Below, piece by piece: positions 1 through 9,701 of a stretch of DNA of 64,000 bases. The first letter of the stretch is position 1; each line of letters starts with the position of its first letter. This DNA comes from Lachnospiraceae bacterium NSJ-143. Its GTDB lineage: Bacteria; Bacillota; Clostridia; Lachnospirales; Anaerotignaceae. The notes beneath the pieces are model-generated. The model did not search any database. It was not told where the DNA came from and was given only the letters and a program-made list of their open reading frames with translations. Where the stretch lies: contig JALIFM010000004.1 in assembly GCA_022867625.1 (NCBI GenBank), positions 124,001-188,000 on the forward strand, in the 5' to 3' direction. The translations under genes were made by a program, and so were the position numbers.

Positions 1-1118
1 TCTGTCGGTATAATAGCATGATGGTCACTTACCTTAGCGTTGTCGATTATCCGCTTTGTATAATTAAGCTTATTTAAATCAAGCCGGCTTACAATCGGTT
101 TATATCTGTCAGTGTAAAGAAGCTTTTTCATGGCAGAAGCCACCTTAACTGGCATATCGCCTGTAAGATACCTGCTGTCTGTCCTTGGGTATGTTATCAG
201 CTTATGCCTCTCATACAGTTTCTGGGCCAAATCAAGGGTCTTTTTGGCAGAAAAGCCATAAAGTCTGTTGGCTGTGCGCTGAAGCTCTGTCAAATCATAA
301 AGCAGCGGAGGCAAATCCCTTTTAGTTTCTTTTTTGACCAAATCGACCAGAGCGTCCTTTCCCTTTACCCTTTCTTTAATCTCATTGGCAATGCTAATAT
401 CATCAATTCTGGTATCACCGTATTTTTCTCTGTACCATAAACCCTTAAAGCTTCCATAATCCGCCTCAACCTCATAATAATCCTCGCTTACAAAGTCATT
501 TATTTCCTTCTGCCTTTTTACAAGCATAAAAAGCGTAGGGGTCTGAACCCTGCCGACAGACAAAAGCGCATTATGCCTTATTGTATACGCTCGTGAAGCG
601 TTCATGCCCACAAGCCAGTCTGCCTCTGAACGGCATTTGGCGCTCTGGTAAAGGCTGTCATACTCGCCTGAGTCCTTTAACAGCAAAAACCCTTCCTTTA
701 TTGCCTCGTCTGTCATAGAGCTTATCCAAAGCCTTTTAAACGGCTTTTTGCATTTTACATACTCGTATATATACCTGAATATAAGCTCACCCTCGCGCCC
801 CGAATCCGTAGCACATATTATGGAGTCGGTATCTTTGGAGTTCATGAGCTTTTTTAAGACTGTCAATTGTTTTGATGTCTTTTTTATCGCCTTTAGCTTT
901 ATATTATCCGGAATAATCGGCAGTGTGTCAAATGACCATTTTTTTAATGCCGCGTCATATTCCTCAGGCTCACAGAGCGCTACCAGATGTCCAAGAGCCC
1001 ATGAAACAATATATCTGTCTGATTCTATAAAGCCCTCACCCTTTTTTGTACAGCCAAGCACTCTTGCTATATCATTGGCTACAGACGGTTTTTCCGCTAC
1101 AATCAGTATCCTGCCCAT
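1..1118 (-). CDS. topB: DNA topoisomerase III, 3' end beyond the window
   Basis: Type IA topoisomerase that relaxes and decatenates DNA through a 5'-phosphotyrosine link. About 372 codons are present and the reading frame runs off the left edge without a stop. The N-terminus is a TOPRIM domain (MGRILIVAEKPSVA, then CATDSGREGEL around residues 103-113). The topoisomerase core follows, and the catalytic tyrosine lies in ITYPRTDSRYL. The SVGRVQTPTL block is also typical. The start ATG at 1118 has an AAAGGAG site just upstream. It diverges from the parE/parC-like pair across a 237-bp gap. TopB rather than TopA is chosen from the VAEKPSVA and HHAIIPT blocks; this is family knowledge, not a search result. 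Confidence 0.93.
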   Translation of the reverse strand, partial: MGRILIVAEKPSVANDIARVLGCTKKGEGFIESDRYIVSWALGHLVALCEPEEYDAALKKWSFDTLPIIPDNIKLKAIKKTSKQLTVLKKLMNSKDTDSIICATDSGREGELIFRYIYEYVKCKKPFKRLWISSMTDEAIKEGFLLLKDSGEYDSLYQSAKCRSEADWLVGMNASRAYTIRHNALLSVGRVQTPTLFMLVKRQKEINDFVSEDYYEVEADYGSFKGLWYREKYGDTRIDDISIANEIKERVKGKDALVDLVKKETKRDLPPLLYDLTELQRTANRLYGFSAKKTLDLAQKLYERHKLITYPRTDSRYLTGDMPVKVASAMKKLLYTDRYKPIVSRLDLNKLNYTKRIIDNAKVSDHHAIIPT

Positions 1119-1355
1119 TTTATACTCCTTTAAAACAAATCCAAACTAATCAAATAATACTAAGCATATCACATTAACATTCTTCAAGTCTATCCATAAT
1201 ATGGTCCTGTACTTAAAACACTGCACATAAAATCCCGTTTAAGTGACAAAAACCGCACGTACGTTCCTCATTTTGGTTCAAATCCTTGACAAGCCTATTG
1301 ACTTTAAGTTATTCTATAACAATACAGTTAATTATTTAAAGACAAGGTGCGTAAA

Positions 1356-3335
1356 ATGGCAAAAAAATCAGTTGAAAACTCTTATAACAACGAAAGTATA
1401 ACATCCCTTAAAGGCGCTGACAGGGTAAGACTGCGTCCCGGAGTTATATTCGGCTCAGACGGAATAGAGGGCTGTCAGCACTCTGTTTTTGAGATAGTTT
1501 CAAATTCAATAGACGAAGCCCGTGAGGGCTACGGAAACAAAATAGAAATCACTCTTTTTAAGGACAAGTCAATTGAGGTCAGGGATTATGGCCGCGGGAT
1601 ACCGGTTGATTTTAACAAAAATGAGAACAGGTTTAACTGGGAGCTGGTTTTCTGCGAGCTCTATGCCGGAGGAAAATACAAAAACAATTCCGGTGAAAAT
1701 TATGAGTTCAGCCTCGGGCTTAACGGCCTTGGAACCTGTGCAACACAGTATTCTTCCGAATACATGGATGTTGAGGTTTACCGCGACGGGTTTAAATACT
1801 CCCTTCATTTTGAAAAGGGCGAAAATATTGGAGGGCTGAAAAAGGAGCCATCAAACCTTAAATCAACCGGTACTGATATAAGGTGGCGCCCTGATTTAGA
1901 CGTATTTACCGACATAAACATAGGACCGGACTATTTTCATGACATGCTGAAAAAGCAGGCCATAGTCAATGCAGGGCTTGAGTTTATTTTTACCGATGAG
2001 AATACGGGTGAAAAAACCTCTTTCAAATATGAAAACGGTATAAAGGACTACGCCCAGGAGCTTGACGGCGGAAAGGGCCTTACAGCAATATATTACCTTG
2101 AAAACGAGACAAAAGGCCGAGACCGTGAGGACAAGCCTGAATATAAACTTAAATTCGAGGCTGCCTTCTGTTTTAACAATGAAATCAATACAATACAGTA
2201 TTTCCACAACTCAAGCTTTCTTGAATACGGCGGTTCCCCTGACAAGGCCGTTAAGAGCTCTTTTGTCTACGCAATAGACAAATACCTCAAACAGAACAGC
2301 CTTTATAAAAAGGATGAGAAAAAAATAACATTCCCTGATATACAGGACAGCCTTATACTTATTATAAACTCCTTTTCAACAATCACCAGCTATGAAAACC
2401 AGACCAAAAAATCAATAACAAACAAATTTATTCAAGAGGCTATGACAGAGTATTTCAAGCATCAGCTTGAGATTTATTTTATTGAGAATAAAATTGAGGC
2501 CGATAAAATAGCCGCTCAGATTCTGGCAAACAAACGCAGCCGTGAAACCGCAGAGAAAACAAGGGTATCAATAAGAAAAAAGCTGACCGGAAGCTTGGAC
2601 ATAAACAACCGTGTTGAGAAATTTGTAAACTGCCGCACCAAAGACGTGACAAGGCGGGAAATATATATTGTAGAGGGAGATTCTGCCCTTGGCGCCTGCA
2701 AGCTTGGCCGTGATTCGGAGTTTCAGGCTATAATGCCTGTGCGAGGCAAGATACTTAACTGCCTTAAGTCCGACTATGACAGGATTTTTAAAAGCGATAT
2801 TATAACTGACCTTCTTAAGGTTCTTGGCTGTGGTGTTGAGATAAAAACAAAGCATTCCGACATGAACTCATTCGACCTCAGCCAGCTTAAATGGAGCAAA
2901 GTAATAATATGTACTGACGCCGATGTTGACGGCTACCAGATAAGGACGCTTATACTCACAATGCTTTACCGGCTTGTGCCTACACTGATAAGGGAAAAGA
3001 AAGTCTTTATAGCGGAGTCACCGCTTTTTGAGATTTCAAGCGGAAAGAACACTTATTTTGCCTACTCCGAGGCTGAAAAGACAGATATACTGTCAAAGCT
3101 TAAAGGCAAAAAATATACTATACAGCGCTCAAAGGGCCTTGGTGAAAACCAGCCGGAAATGATGTGGGAAACAACAATGAACCCACAGACAAGGCGGCTT
3201 ATACAGGTACTCCCTTCTGATGCCGAAAAAACCCAGTACGTCTTTGAACTTCTCCTTGGCGATAACCTTCGAGGGCGCAAGGAGCACATTGAACAGGACG
3301 GCTACAAATACATTGATTTCAGCGATATCAGCTGA
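1356..3335 (+). CDS. parE: Type II topoisomerase subunit B (ParE/GyrB family)
   Basis: ATPase subunit of a type II topoisomerase, 659 residues. The GHKL ATPase fold shows NSIDEAREG and VRDYGRGIP near the N-terminus. The TOPRIM domain has EGDSALG, DADVDG and, near the C-terminus, SKGLGE. An in-frame GTG lies at 1347, but AAGGTG at 1344-1349 is well placed for the ATG at 1356, and the next gene has the same AAGGTG-N5/6-ATG arrangement. The A subunit follows 17 bp downstream. The chromosomal gyrA/gyrB pair is expected elsewhere near dnaA, so this pair is called topoisomerase IV-like. That assignment is inference and gyrase activity cannot be excluded from sequence alone. Confidence 0.85.
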   Translation: MAKKSVENSYNNESITSLKGADRVRLRPGVIFGSDGIEGCQHSVFEIVSNSIDEAREGYGNKIEITLFKDKSIEVRDYGRGIPVDFNKNENRFNWELVFCELYAGGKYKNNSGENYEFSLGLNGLGTCATQYSSEYMDVEVYRDGFKYSLHFEKGENIGGLKKEPSNLKSTGTDIRWRPDLDVFTDINIGPDYFHDMLKKQAIVNAGLEFIFTDENTGEKTSFKYENGIKDYAQELDGGKGLTAIYYLENETKGRDREDKPEYKLKFEAAFCFNNEINTIQYFHNSSFLEYGGSPDKAVKSSFVYAIDKYLKQNSLYKKDEKKITFPDIQDSLILIINSFSTITSYENQTKKSITNKFIQEAMTEYFKHQLEIYFIENKIEADKIAAQILANKRSRETAEKTRVSIRKKLTGSLDINNRVEKFVNCRTKDVTRREIYIVEGDSALGACKLGRDSEFQAIMPVRGKILNCLKSDYDRIFKSDIITDLLKVLGCGVEIKTKHSDMNSFDLSQLKWSKVIICTDADVDGYQIRTLILTMLYRLVPTLIREKKVFIAESPLFEISSGKNTYFAYSEAEKTDILSKLKGKKYTIQRSKGLGENQPEMMWETTMNPQTRRLIQVLPSDAEKTQYVFELLLGDNLRGRKEHIEQDGYKYIDFSDIS

Positions 3336-3352
3336 AAACATAAGGTGATAAA

Positions 3353-5572
3353 ATGGCTAAAAAAACAGCAAAAAACACTCAGGAACAAAAGCCTGAAAAA
3401 ATTTCCCAGCAGATTATAACAGATACACTTGAACTTAACTATATGCCTTACGCCATGAGCGTAATCGTATCCCGAGCCATACCCGAAATAGACGGCTTTA
3501 AGCCTTCCCACAGGAAGCTTTTGTATACAATGTATAAAATGGGGCTCCTTACCGGAGCAAGAGCAAAATCCTCAAAAATAGTAGGCCAGACAATGCAGCT
3601 TAACCCTCACGGGGATATAACGATATATGAAACTATGGTGCGTCTTACAGAAGGCAACGGCTCACTGCTCCACCCTCTTGTCGACTCAAAGGGAAACTTT
3701 GGAAAGCAGTACTCAAGGGATATGGCCTATGCCGCCGCCAGATATACAGAAGCGAAGCTGTCCCCAATCTGCTCTGAAATTTTTGCGGATATAGACAAAA
3801 ACACAGTACAGTTTGTTGATAACTTCGATTCCTCAATGAAGGAACCCCTGCTTCTGCCAACAACATTTCCAAACGTGCTTGTAAACCCCAACCAGGGTAT
3901 AGCAGTAGGAATGGCAAGCTCCATATGCAGCTTTAACCTCAAAGAAATCTGTGAAACGGCTATTAATTATATCAATGACCCAGAAACCGATATACTGGAA
4001 ACACTTAAGGCACCTGATTTTCCCGGTGGCGGAAGGCTTATGTACAACCGCTCAGAGATTGAGCAGATTTATTCCACAGGCCGTGGAAGTTTCAGAGTAT
4101 ACTCAAAATATCATTTTGACCACAAAAACAACTGCATTGAGGTTACAGAAATTCCGTACTCCACAAATGTTGAAAGCATAATTGATAAAATAATACAGCT
4201 TATCAAATCCGGCAAAATAAAAGATATAACAGATGTACGTGACGAGACCGATTTAGGCGGACTTAAAATAGCCATAGACGTGCGCCGGAACACAAATGTG
4301 GATATACTTATGCACAAGCTGTTCCAGCAGACACCGCTTTCTGATACTTTCAGCTGCAACTTCAACATACTTATTGACGGTCGCCCAAGAACAATGGGAA
4401 TAGCAGAAATACTTGACAACTGGAAGGTATTCAGAATTAAATCCATAAAGGGGCAGCTATCGTATGACATAGAAAAGAAAAGCGCCAAGCTGCACCTGCT
4501 GAGAGGCCTTGAAAAAATACTCACCGACATAGACAAAGCCATATATATCATACGCCATACAGAACTTGAGAGCATGGTAATACCTAACCTTATGAAAGGC
4601 TTTGACATAGACGACAAGCAGGCTGAGTATATAGCTGAAATTAAGCTGAGGAATATCAACAAGGAATATATTTTAAACCGTACGAAGGAGCTTGACGAGC
4701 TTGAAAAGGAATTAAGGGAGCTCAATGACACGCTGAAAAGCGAACGGAAAATCAAAAACATAATATGTTCTCAGCTCAGGGCTGTATCTAAAAAATACGG
4801 AGTGCCGAGGCGTACCGATATAATAACCTCTGAGGAATTTGAGGAGATACCTGAGGAAAACCTGATTGAGGACTATGGATTAAAAATATTCCTCACAGAA
4901 CAGAATTATTTCAAAAAAATAAGCCTTGTCTCACTGAGGACTGCCGGAGAGCAGAAACTGAAGGAGGACGACAGGATTATTATTGAGGAGGAAAGCACAA
5001 ACAAGGCGGAGCTTCTTTTCTTTACTGACCAGTACAATGTATATAAGCTCAGGCTCAGTGATGTTCAGGATACAAAAGCCAGCTCTCTTGGCGAATACCT
5101 TCCAAACCTGCTTGGCATGGAAGAAAACGAAAAGGTTATATTTGTCACCTCAACAACCGATTACAGAGGCAACCTTTTCCTCTTGTTTGAAAACGGAAAA
5201 GCCGTAAAAATACCGGCAGAAAGCTACAGGACAAAAACAAACCGAAGAAGGCTTATTAACGCCTATTCATCAAAATCCCGACTCATATTTATGACATTCA
5301 TAGACAGTGACAGGGATTATGTACTCACTAGAGACGATGATAAAGCCTGCCTTTTCAGTACAGCGCTAGTGCCTGTAAGCGGTACAAAGACTTCCGGAGG
5401 AGTACAGCTTTATACTCTTAAAAAGAACAGCTCAATTACAAACGTATGCCCGGCAGACGAATTTAAAAGCTCAAACATAGAATTTTACAGGACAAACAAA
5501 ATACCGTCAACAGGCCATTTTATTACAGACGATGACAAAGCCGCCAATTCTCCTCAGCTATCAATAGAATAG
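3353..5572 (+). CDS. parC: Type II topoisomerase subunit A (ParC/GyrA family)
   Basis: DNA breakage-reunion subunit, 739 residues, partner of the B subunit 17 bp upstream. The N-terminal winged-helix/tower region contains the YAMSVIVSRAIPEIDGFKPSHR block and the active-site tyrosine in AAARYTEAKL. A long coiled-coil region lies around residues 370-480. The C-terminal part (about 510-739) is short and diverged compared with canonical GyrA, and I see no clear GyrA box (QRRGGKG type). This favours a decatenating ParC-like enzyme over a supercoiling gyrase. A bidirectional terminator follows directly after the stop. Confidence 0.85.
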   Translation: MAKKTAKNTQEQKPEKISQQIITDTLELNYMPYAMSVIVSRAIPEIDGFKPSHRKLLYTMYKMGLLTGARAKSSKIVGQTMQLNPHGDITIYETMVRLTEGNGSLLHPLVDSKGNFGKQYSRDMAYAAARYTEAKLSPICSEIFADIDKNTVQFVDNFDSSMKEPLLLPTTFPNVLVNPNQGIAVGMASSICSFNLKEICETAINYINDPETDILETLKAPDFPGGGRLMYNRSEIEQIYSTGRGSFRVYSKYHFDHKNNCIEVTEIPYSTNVESIIDKIIQLIKSGKIKDITDVRDETDLGGLKIAIDVRRNTNVDILMHKLFQQTPLSDTFSCNFNILIDGRPRTMGIAEILDNWKVFRIKSIKGQLSYDIEKKSAKLHLLRGLEKILTDIDKAIYIIRHTELESMVIPNLMKGFDIDDKQAEYIAEIKLRNINKEYILNRTKELDELEKELRELNDTLKSERKIKNIICSQLRAVSKKYGVPRRTDIITSEEFEEIPEENLIEDYGLKIFLTEQNYFKKISLVSLRTAGEQKLKEDDRIIIEEESTNKAELLFFTDQYNVYKLRLSDVQDTKASSLGEYLPNLLGMEENEKVIFVTSTTDYRGNLFLLFENGKAVKIPAESYRTKTNRRRLINAYSSKSRLIFMTFIDSDRDYVLTRDDDKACLFSTALVPVSGTKTSGGVQLYTLKKNSSITNVCPADEFKSSNIEFYRTNKIPSTGHFITDDDKAANSPQLSIE

Positions 5573-5582
5573 ACATATAAAC

Positions 5583-5610
5583 AAAAAGCCCATAAATATG
5601 GGCTTTTTTT
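5583..5610 (+). terminator. Rho-independent terminator after parC
   Basis: The stem GCCCAT/ATGGGC (5588-5593 with 5598-5603) is flanked by A5 on the left and T7 on the right. It can end the plus-strand topoisomerase operon and also the convergent restriction gene on the minus strand. Confidence 0.85.
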
Positions 5611-5623
5611 CAGCAGTTTATCG

Positions 5624-6682
5624 TTATCCGTTAAGGGCTTCATTCATATTCTCATTTAGTCCGGCGTTAATAAGCATTTCAGCAAAGTCAAGCCCGTTAA
5701 TCAACCGCACATTGCTTTCGCGGGCAAGCTTGATGGCTTCCGGACTGAATCTGTCACAGGTAGATATAACCCATGACACGTATGTATTGTCGTCTGTCTC
5801 ATTTTCCTTCTGCTCCCTGTAGTCTGAAATCTGCCTTACAGCCCACTGTGATGTCTCTCCTGTATGGTGCTTTGCCTGTACATATATAATTAGCTTAAGC
5901 GCCTCAAAATAAGCTGTTATGTCCGCGTCCGCATTTTCTGCCTTTCCTCCCTCGTTTTTTGCCGGTATACTCACAAATGCCGCGCCGATTTTATAAAAAT
6001 ACCATTTTATCAGCCTTTCCAGCTTAATATCATCAAGCTGGCTTCTAAGACAGGCCAACAGGCCCGTTTTCATACCTTCAGCCGCATCGGCATAAAAATT
6101 AAGAGGTCTGTTTTTAAAAAATGCCGCCGCTGACCTGTTTACCTCGTTATTCAGGTCGCTTATATTAGCGTTTGTCTGCCGTATTTTCATTCTGGATGAA
6201 AGCGCAGACTCTGCGTATCCTGACCTCGGCATTTCTACAGCTATAGGCGATACCTTTATCAGAAACCCCAAATCCACTGTTTTTCCGCCTTTTTTTAAAC
6301 ATTTCCCCAGAACACTTACAGTGTTTTTCGATTCATCGGTAAAATCATGGAGGCCTGCCTCGTCTGCTGTGACAAACTCCCCTTCTATCTTATAAATTGA
6401 AAACCTTCCGCCATTAAGTGGTACAACAACTGTGTCACCCGCTTTAAAGCAGCAGATAAATCTCCAAAGGTTATACCTTGTCCTCCTCAGTTCACCCCAT
6501 ACGGCTTTGTTCTCACGCTCAAATATATCCCTCTTCTGAGACTCAGAAAGCGTTTTATTCCTTATCGAATTTATAAATTCTCTATCAATAAAATCGGCAA
6601 ACCCTATAGACAGATATCCCATTTTAAGCAGGGCATATGAAACCTCAGCTTCATGCGAAATCCTGTGCAGCCATACCTGCAT
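5624..6682 (-). CDS. Mrr-like type IV restriction endonuclease
   Basis: Predicted nuclease of the Mrr_cat (PD-(D/E)xK) family, 352 residues. In the C-terminal third, a DADI segment (D254), the Q269-A-K271 core motif in YVQAKHH, and the closing WVISTCDRFSPEAIKLA...VRLINGLDFAEML pattern match the family. The N-terminal 200 residues are unlike a simple winged helix and include a small beta-rich stretch (GDTVVVPL). ATG 6682 is preferred to GTG 6691 because AAGGGAG lies 8 nt ahead of the ATG. No methyltransferase or specificity subunit is adjacent, so it would act as a solitary modified-DNA restriction enzyme. Substrate and activity are inference. Confidence 0.72.
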   Translation of the reverse strand: MQVWLHRISHEAEVSYALLKMGYLSIGFADFIDREFINSIRNKTLSESQKRDIFERENKAVWGELRRTRYNLWRFICCFKAGDTVVVPLNGGRFSIYKIEGEFVTADEAGLHDFTDESKNTVSVLGKCLKKGGKTVDLGFLIKVSPIAVEMPRSGYAESALSSRMKIRQTNANISDLNNEVNRSAAAFFKNRPLNFYADAAEGMKTGLLACLRSQLDDIKLERLIKWYFYKIGAAFVSIPAKNEGGKAENADADITAYFEALKLIIYVQAKHHTGETSQWAVRQISDYREQKENETDDNTYVSWVISTCDRFSPEAIKLARESNVRLINGLDFAEMLINAGLNENMNEALNG

Positions 6683-6732
6683 AAAAACCACTCCCTTCAG
6701 GCATTAGCATGTATGCAATAAATTTATGTGAA

Positions 6733-6774
6733 CAAAAAAAACAGGACAGCTTACAAATCGCAGTTCTGTCCTGT
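6733..6774 (-). terminator. Terminator after rny
   Basis: The 9-bp stem ACAGGACAG/CTGTCCTGT (6741-6749 with 6766-6774) is followed on the minus strand by T8. Confidence 0.9.
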
Positions 6775-6782
6775 TTATTCAT

Positions 6783-8327
6783 TTATTTAGCGTACTCAGT
6801 CGCCCTTGTTTCTCGGATAAGGCTTACTTTTATCTGCCCCGGATATTCCAGTTCATCTTCTATTCTCTTAGCAATATCCCTTGCCAGAAGCGTAAGGTTA
6901 TCATCGCCAACCTCTTCAGGTATAACAATTATCCTCAACTCACGCCCTGCCTGAATAGCAAATGATTTTTCAACACCCTTGAAGTTGTCGCCAATCTCCT
7001 CAAGCTTTTCAAGACGCTTGATATAGCTTTCAAGTGTCTCACGCCTTGCGCCAGGCCTTGCGGCAGATATTGCGTCTGCGGCCTGAACAAGCACAGCAAC
7101 AATAGACTGTGGGTCCACATCGCCGTGATGAGCCTCAACTGCATTAATTATAATGTCTGACTCCCTGTGTTTCTTAAGTAAGCTTACGCCAATACTAACA
7201 TGCGAGCCTTCAACCTCATGGTCAATGCTCTTTCCTATGTCGTGGAGCAAACCTGCACGTTTAGCTGTATTAACATCAACACCCAGCTCTGCGGCCATAA
7301 TACCGGCAAGATGAGAAACCTCTATGGAATGCTTAAGAACATTCTGTCCATAGCTTGTCCTGTATTTAAGCTTGCCTAAAAGCCTTACTATTTCAGGATG
7401 AAGACCGTTAACACCTGTTTCAAATGTCGCGGCTTCTCCTTCTTCACGTATAATAACCTCAACCTCTTTTTTGGCCTTTTCAACCATTTCCTCAATTCTG
7501 GAAGGATGAACACGGCCGTCAACTATGAGCTTTTCGAGAGCGATACGCGCTATTTCACGCCTTACAGGGTCAAATCCTGAAAGGATAACCGCTTCAGGAG
7601 TATCATCAATTATCAAATCGATTCCTGTTAAAGTTTCAAGGGCCCTTATGTTTCTGCCCTCTCGGCCTATAATCCTTCCCTTCATCTCGTCATTAGGCAG
7701 CTGCACCACAGAAACAGTGCTTTCTGTAACGTGGTCAACAGCACACCTCTGTATTGCGTTTGCCACAATTTCCTTTGACTTCTTGTCGGCGTCCATTTTA
7801 GCCTTGGCCTCAATTTCCCTGACCATAATAGCTGCCTCGTGCTTAACATCGTTTTCGATAATATTAAGCAGGTAATTTTTCGCCTCGTCCCTTGTAAGTC
7901 CTGAAATCCTTTCAAGTTCCTCAAGCTGTTTTCCGTGAAGTGCCTCAACCTCGGCCTTCTGTTTTTCAAGCTCCTCAAGCTTTCTGTTCATCTGTTCCTC
8001 TTTTTTCTCATAGGAATCAGCCTTGCGGTCAAGAGTCTCCTCTTTCTGAACAAGCCTTCTTTCAGTTCTTGAAAGTTCATTCCTTCTCTCACGCACCTCG
8101 CGCTCAAGTTCGTTTTTGGCTTTTATACTTTCTTCCTTAGCCTCAAGCAGAATTTCTTTCTTTTTGTTTTCCGCTTCTTTTTTAGCATCTTCAACTATTT
8201 TTACTGCCTTGTCTTCAGCAACACCTATTTTAGCTTCCGCAATGCGTTTTCTATAGTTAATGCCTATCACTAAGCCAAGAAGTATTCCAATAAGTCCAAA
8301 TACAACATAATAAATTATCGGAAACAC
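6783..8327 (-). CDS. rny: Ribonuclease Y
   Basis: Membrane-anchored endoribonuclease that initiates mRNA decay, 514 residues. An N-terminal transmembrane helix (about residues 3-22) is followed by a long charged coiled coil (about 25-190), a KH domain ([17 protein letters not shown]) and an HD domain ([10 protein letters not shown]). Length and order match the family. The start is unusual: GTG at 8327 directly abuts an AAGGGG tract, which leaves no normal spacer, and an in-frame stop lies just upstream with no other start codon before the membrane helix. A sigma-A-like promoter is at 8383-8411. Confidence 0.96.
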   Translation of the reverse strand: MFPIIYYVVFGLIGILLGLVIGINYRKRIAEAKIGVAEDKAVKIVEDAKKEAENKKKEILLEAKEESIKAKNELEREVRERRNELSRTERRLVQKEETLDRKADSYEKKEEQMNRKLEELEKQKAEVEALHGKQLEELERISGLTRDEAKNYLLNIIENDVKHEAAIMVREIEAKAKMDADKKSKEIVANAIQRCAVDHVTESTVSVVQLPNDEMKGRIIGREGRNIRALETLTGIDLIIDDTPEAVILSGFDPVRREIARIALEKLIVDGRVHPSRIEEMVEKAKKEVEVIIREEGEAATFETGVNGLHPEIVRLLGKLKYRTSYGQNVLKHSIEVSHLAGIMAAELGVDVNTAKRAGLLHDIGKSIDHEVEGSHVSIGVSLLKKHRESDIIINAVEAHHGDVDPQSIVAVLVQAADAISAARPGARRETLESYIKRLEKLEEIGDNFKGVEKSFAIQAGRELRIIVIPEEVGDDNLTLLARDIAKRIEDELEYPGQIKVSLIRETRATEYAK

Positions 8328-8382
8328 CCCCTTATAAAATTTTCAAAGTTCACACTTTTAACGGCATAAAGCCGCTCTTATT

Positions 8383-8411
8383 ATATTATATCCTTTCAAC
8401 AATCGTGTCAA
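8383..8411 (-). promoter_or_regulatory. Predicted sigma-A promoter for rny
   Basis: Minus strand: TTGACA (8411-8406), 17-nt spacer, TAATAT (8388-8383). TATAAT can also be read with a 15-nt spacer. It lies about 56 nt ahead of the GTG start. Confidence 0.6.
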
Positions 8412-8496
8412 GAGTGTTTTAGCAACAGGCATTAAAAATATAAAAAATTATACAATAAATTACATTTCACAACTGGGCGATTTATGCTATTATGTC

Positions 8497-8544
8497 AAAA
8501 AACACCCAGCCGTTTTTCCCTTTTATATAACCGTTAAAACGGCT
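8497..8544 (-). terminator. Possible terminator after gpr
   Basis: AGCCGTTTT (8508-8516) pairs with AAAACGGCT (8536-8544). Five nucleotides later on the minus strand comes a T6 run. The stem overlaps the gpr stop codon and the loop is long, so confidence is limited. Confidence 0.4.
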
Positions 8545-9527
8545 TAAAACGAAAAATTCTTAACGTCATCTATATCGATAACCGGGTGCAGCACAATATT
8601 TACAGCGTTCGCTATTACGTCTGAAAGCCTTTCTATAACGGCATCTACTTCTTTGGGTGTTACAAACATGTTTCCCGAATACGGCTCAAGGGCATTCAGT
8701 ATGTCCTCAAATTTATCTTCCGAGCATATGTGTTCTATACATTTTAAAGTGCGCTTATCCTCATTGTCCTTTTGCGCCATAGAAATGAGTATTCCGTCAA
8801 AAGTATCATTTACAAGAGTAGCTGCATCTACAACAGTCGGTACCCCTATGGCTATAACCGGCACGCCAAGTGTATCCCTGTTTAGCGGGGAGCGGCTGTT
8901 GCCTATGCCGGCACCAGGATTTATTCCGGTATCAGAAAGCTGTATTGTAGAATTTATGCGGCTTATGCTTCTTGCCGCAAGGGCGTCAATGGCAACTACA
9001 GCGTCAGGCTTTACCTTCTCGACTATTCCCTTTATAATTTCAGCCGTCTCAATGCCTGTTATTCCAAGTACTCCAGGAGATACGGCAGCTACATTGCCAA
9101 CCGAGTCCTTTATATCTTCCGGTATAGAATCAAGTATATGCCTCGTTACAAGTATCCTCTTAACAACCTTTGGCCCAAGAGCATCAGGCGTTACATTCCA
9201 GTTACCAAGTCCCACAATCAGTACCTTTTTGTGTTTTTCCGGCTCTACCAGCTCTTTTATTTTTTCAGAAAGTGCCATAGTGATTTTTTTCTGTGCGTCT
9301 ATATCATTTTCTCTCAAAGACTGTGACTCTATTGTTATATATTTTCCCTGTGGCTTACCCAAAGCCTCACTGCCCTTTTCATTGACTATCTCAACCTGAG
9401 TTACTGTCATTATGTCGTCTTCAGAGCTCAAAATATTTACACCGTCAATTTCGGACATATCCTTGCCCGCAACCGCCTCTCTGGCTTCAAGTGCCAAATC
9501 AGTACGTATATTCCTGCTGTTTTTCAT
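8544..9527 (-). CDS. gpr: Germination protease GPR (A25 family)
   Basis: Spore protease that degrades small acid-soluble proteins at germination, 327 residues. RTDLALEA near residue 8 is the conserved segment around the self-processing site, so an N-terminal propeptide is expected. VGLGNWNVTPDALGP, SPGVLGITGIET, DALAARS and the NPGAGIGN block are characteristic. ATG 9527 follows CCGGAGGA. A forespore-type promoter can be read at 9607-9636. It diverges from sigK, so the pair would be expressed in different compartments of the sporangium. Confidence 0.96.
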   Translation of the reverse strand: MKNSRNIRTDLALEAREAVAGKDMSEIDGVNILSSEDDIMTVTQVEIVNEKGSEALGKPQGKYITIESQSLRENDIDAQKKITMALSEKIKELVEPEKHKKVLIVGLGNWNVTPDALGPKVVKRILVTRHILDSIPEDIKDSVGNVAAVSPGVLGITGIETAEIIKGIVEKVKPDAVVAIDALAARSISRINSTIQLSDTGINPGAGIGNSRSPLNRDTLGVPVIAIGVPTVVDAATLVNDTFDGILISMAQKDNEDKRTLKCIEHICSEDKFEDILNALEPYSGNMFVTPKEVDAVIERLSDVIANAVNIVLHPVIDIDDVKNFSF

Positions 9528-9606
9528 ATTAAATCCTCCGGATAATCATTATTTAAACTTATTAAGCAATTAAAACCTTTGCTGCCAATAATTTTCACTG
9601 TCTTTA

Positions 9607-9636
9607 TATTTTCGCCCTGAAAAATAAATTTATTCA
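9607..9636 (-). promoter_or_regulatory. Candidate sigma-F/G forespore promoter for gpr
   Basis: Minus strand: TGAATA (9636-9631), 14 nt, then GGCGAAAATA (9616-9607), which fits the known sigma-F -10 pattern GGnnAnAHTR. It lies 80 nt upstream of the gpr ATG. Gpr is sigma-F/sigma-G dependent in Bacillus subtilis. The site was read by eye only. Confidence 0.4.
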
Positions 9637-9701
9637 TAGACATACACGTAAGAGCCCTGTTTTGAATATTATATGTAATCTTCTATTTAAGGAGGAATTC
9701 T

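Noticed and set aside
748-1149. 133-codon plus-strand open frame
   Set aside because: Antisense to the TOPRIM domain of topB.
4111-4761. 216-codon minus-strand open frame inside parC
   Set aside because: Serine-rich shadow of the helical tower region of ParC.
8653-9399. 248-codon plus-strand open frame opposite gpr
   Set aside because: It lies antisense to an unmistakable gpr, with no ribosome binding site or family resemblance.
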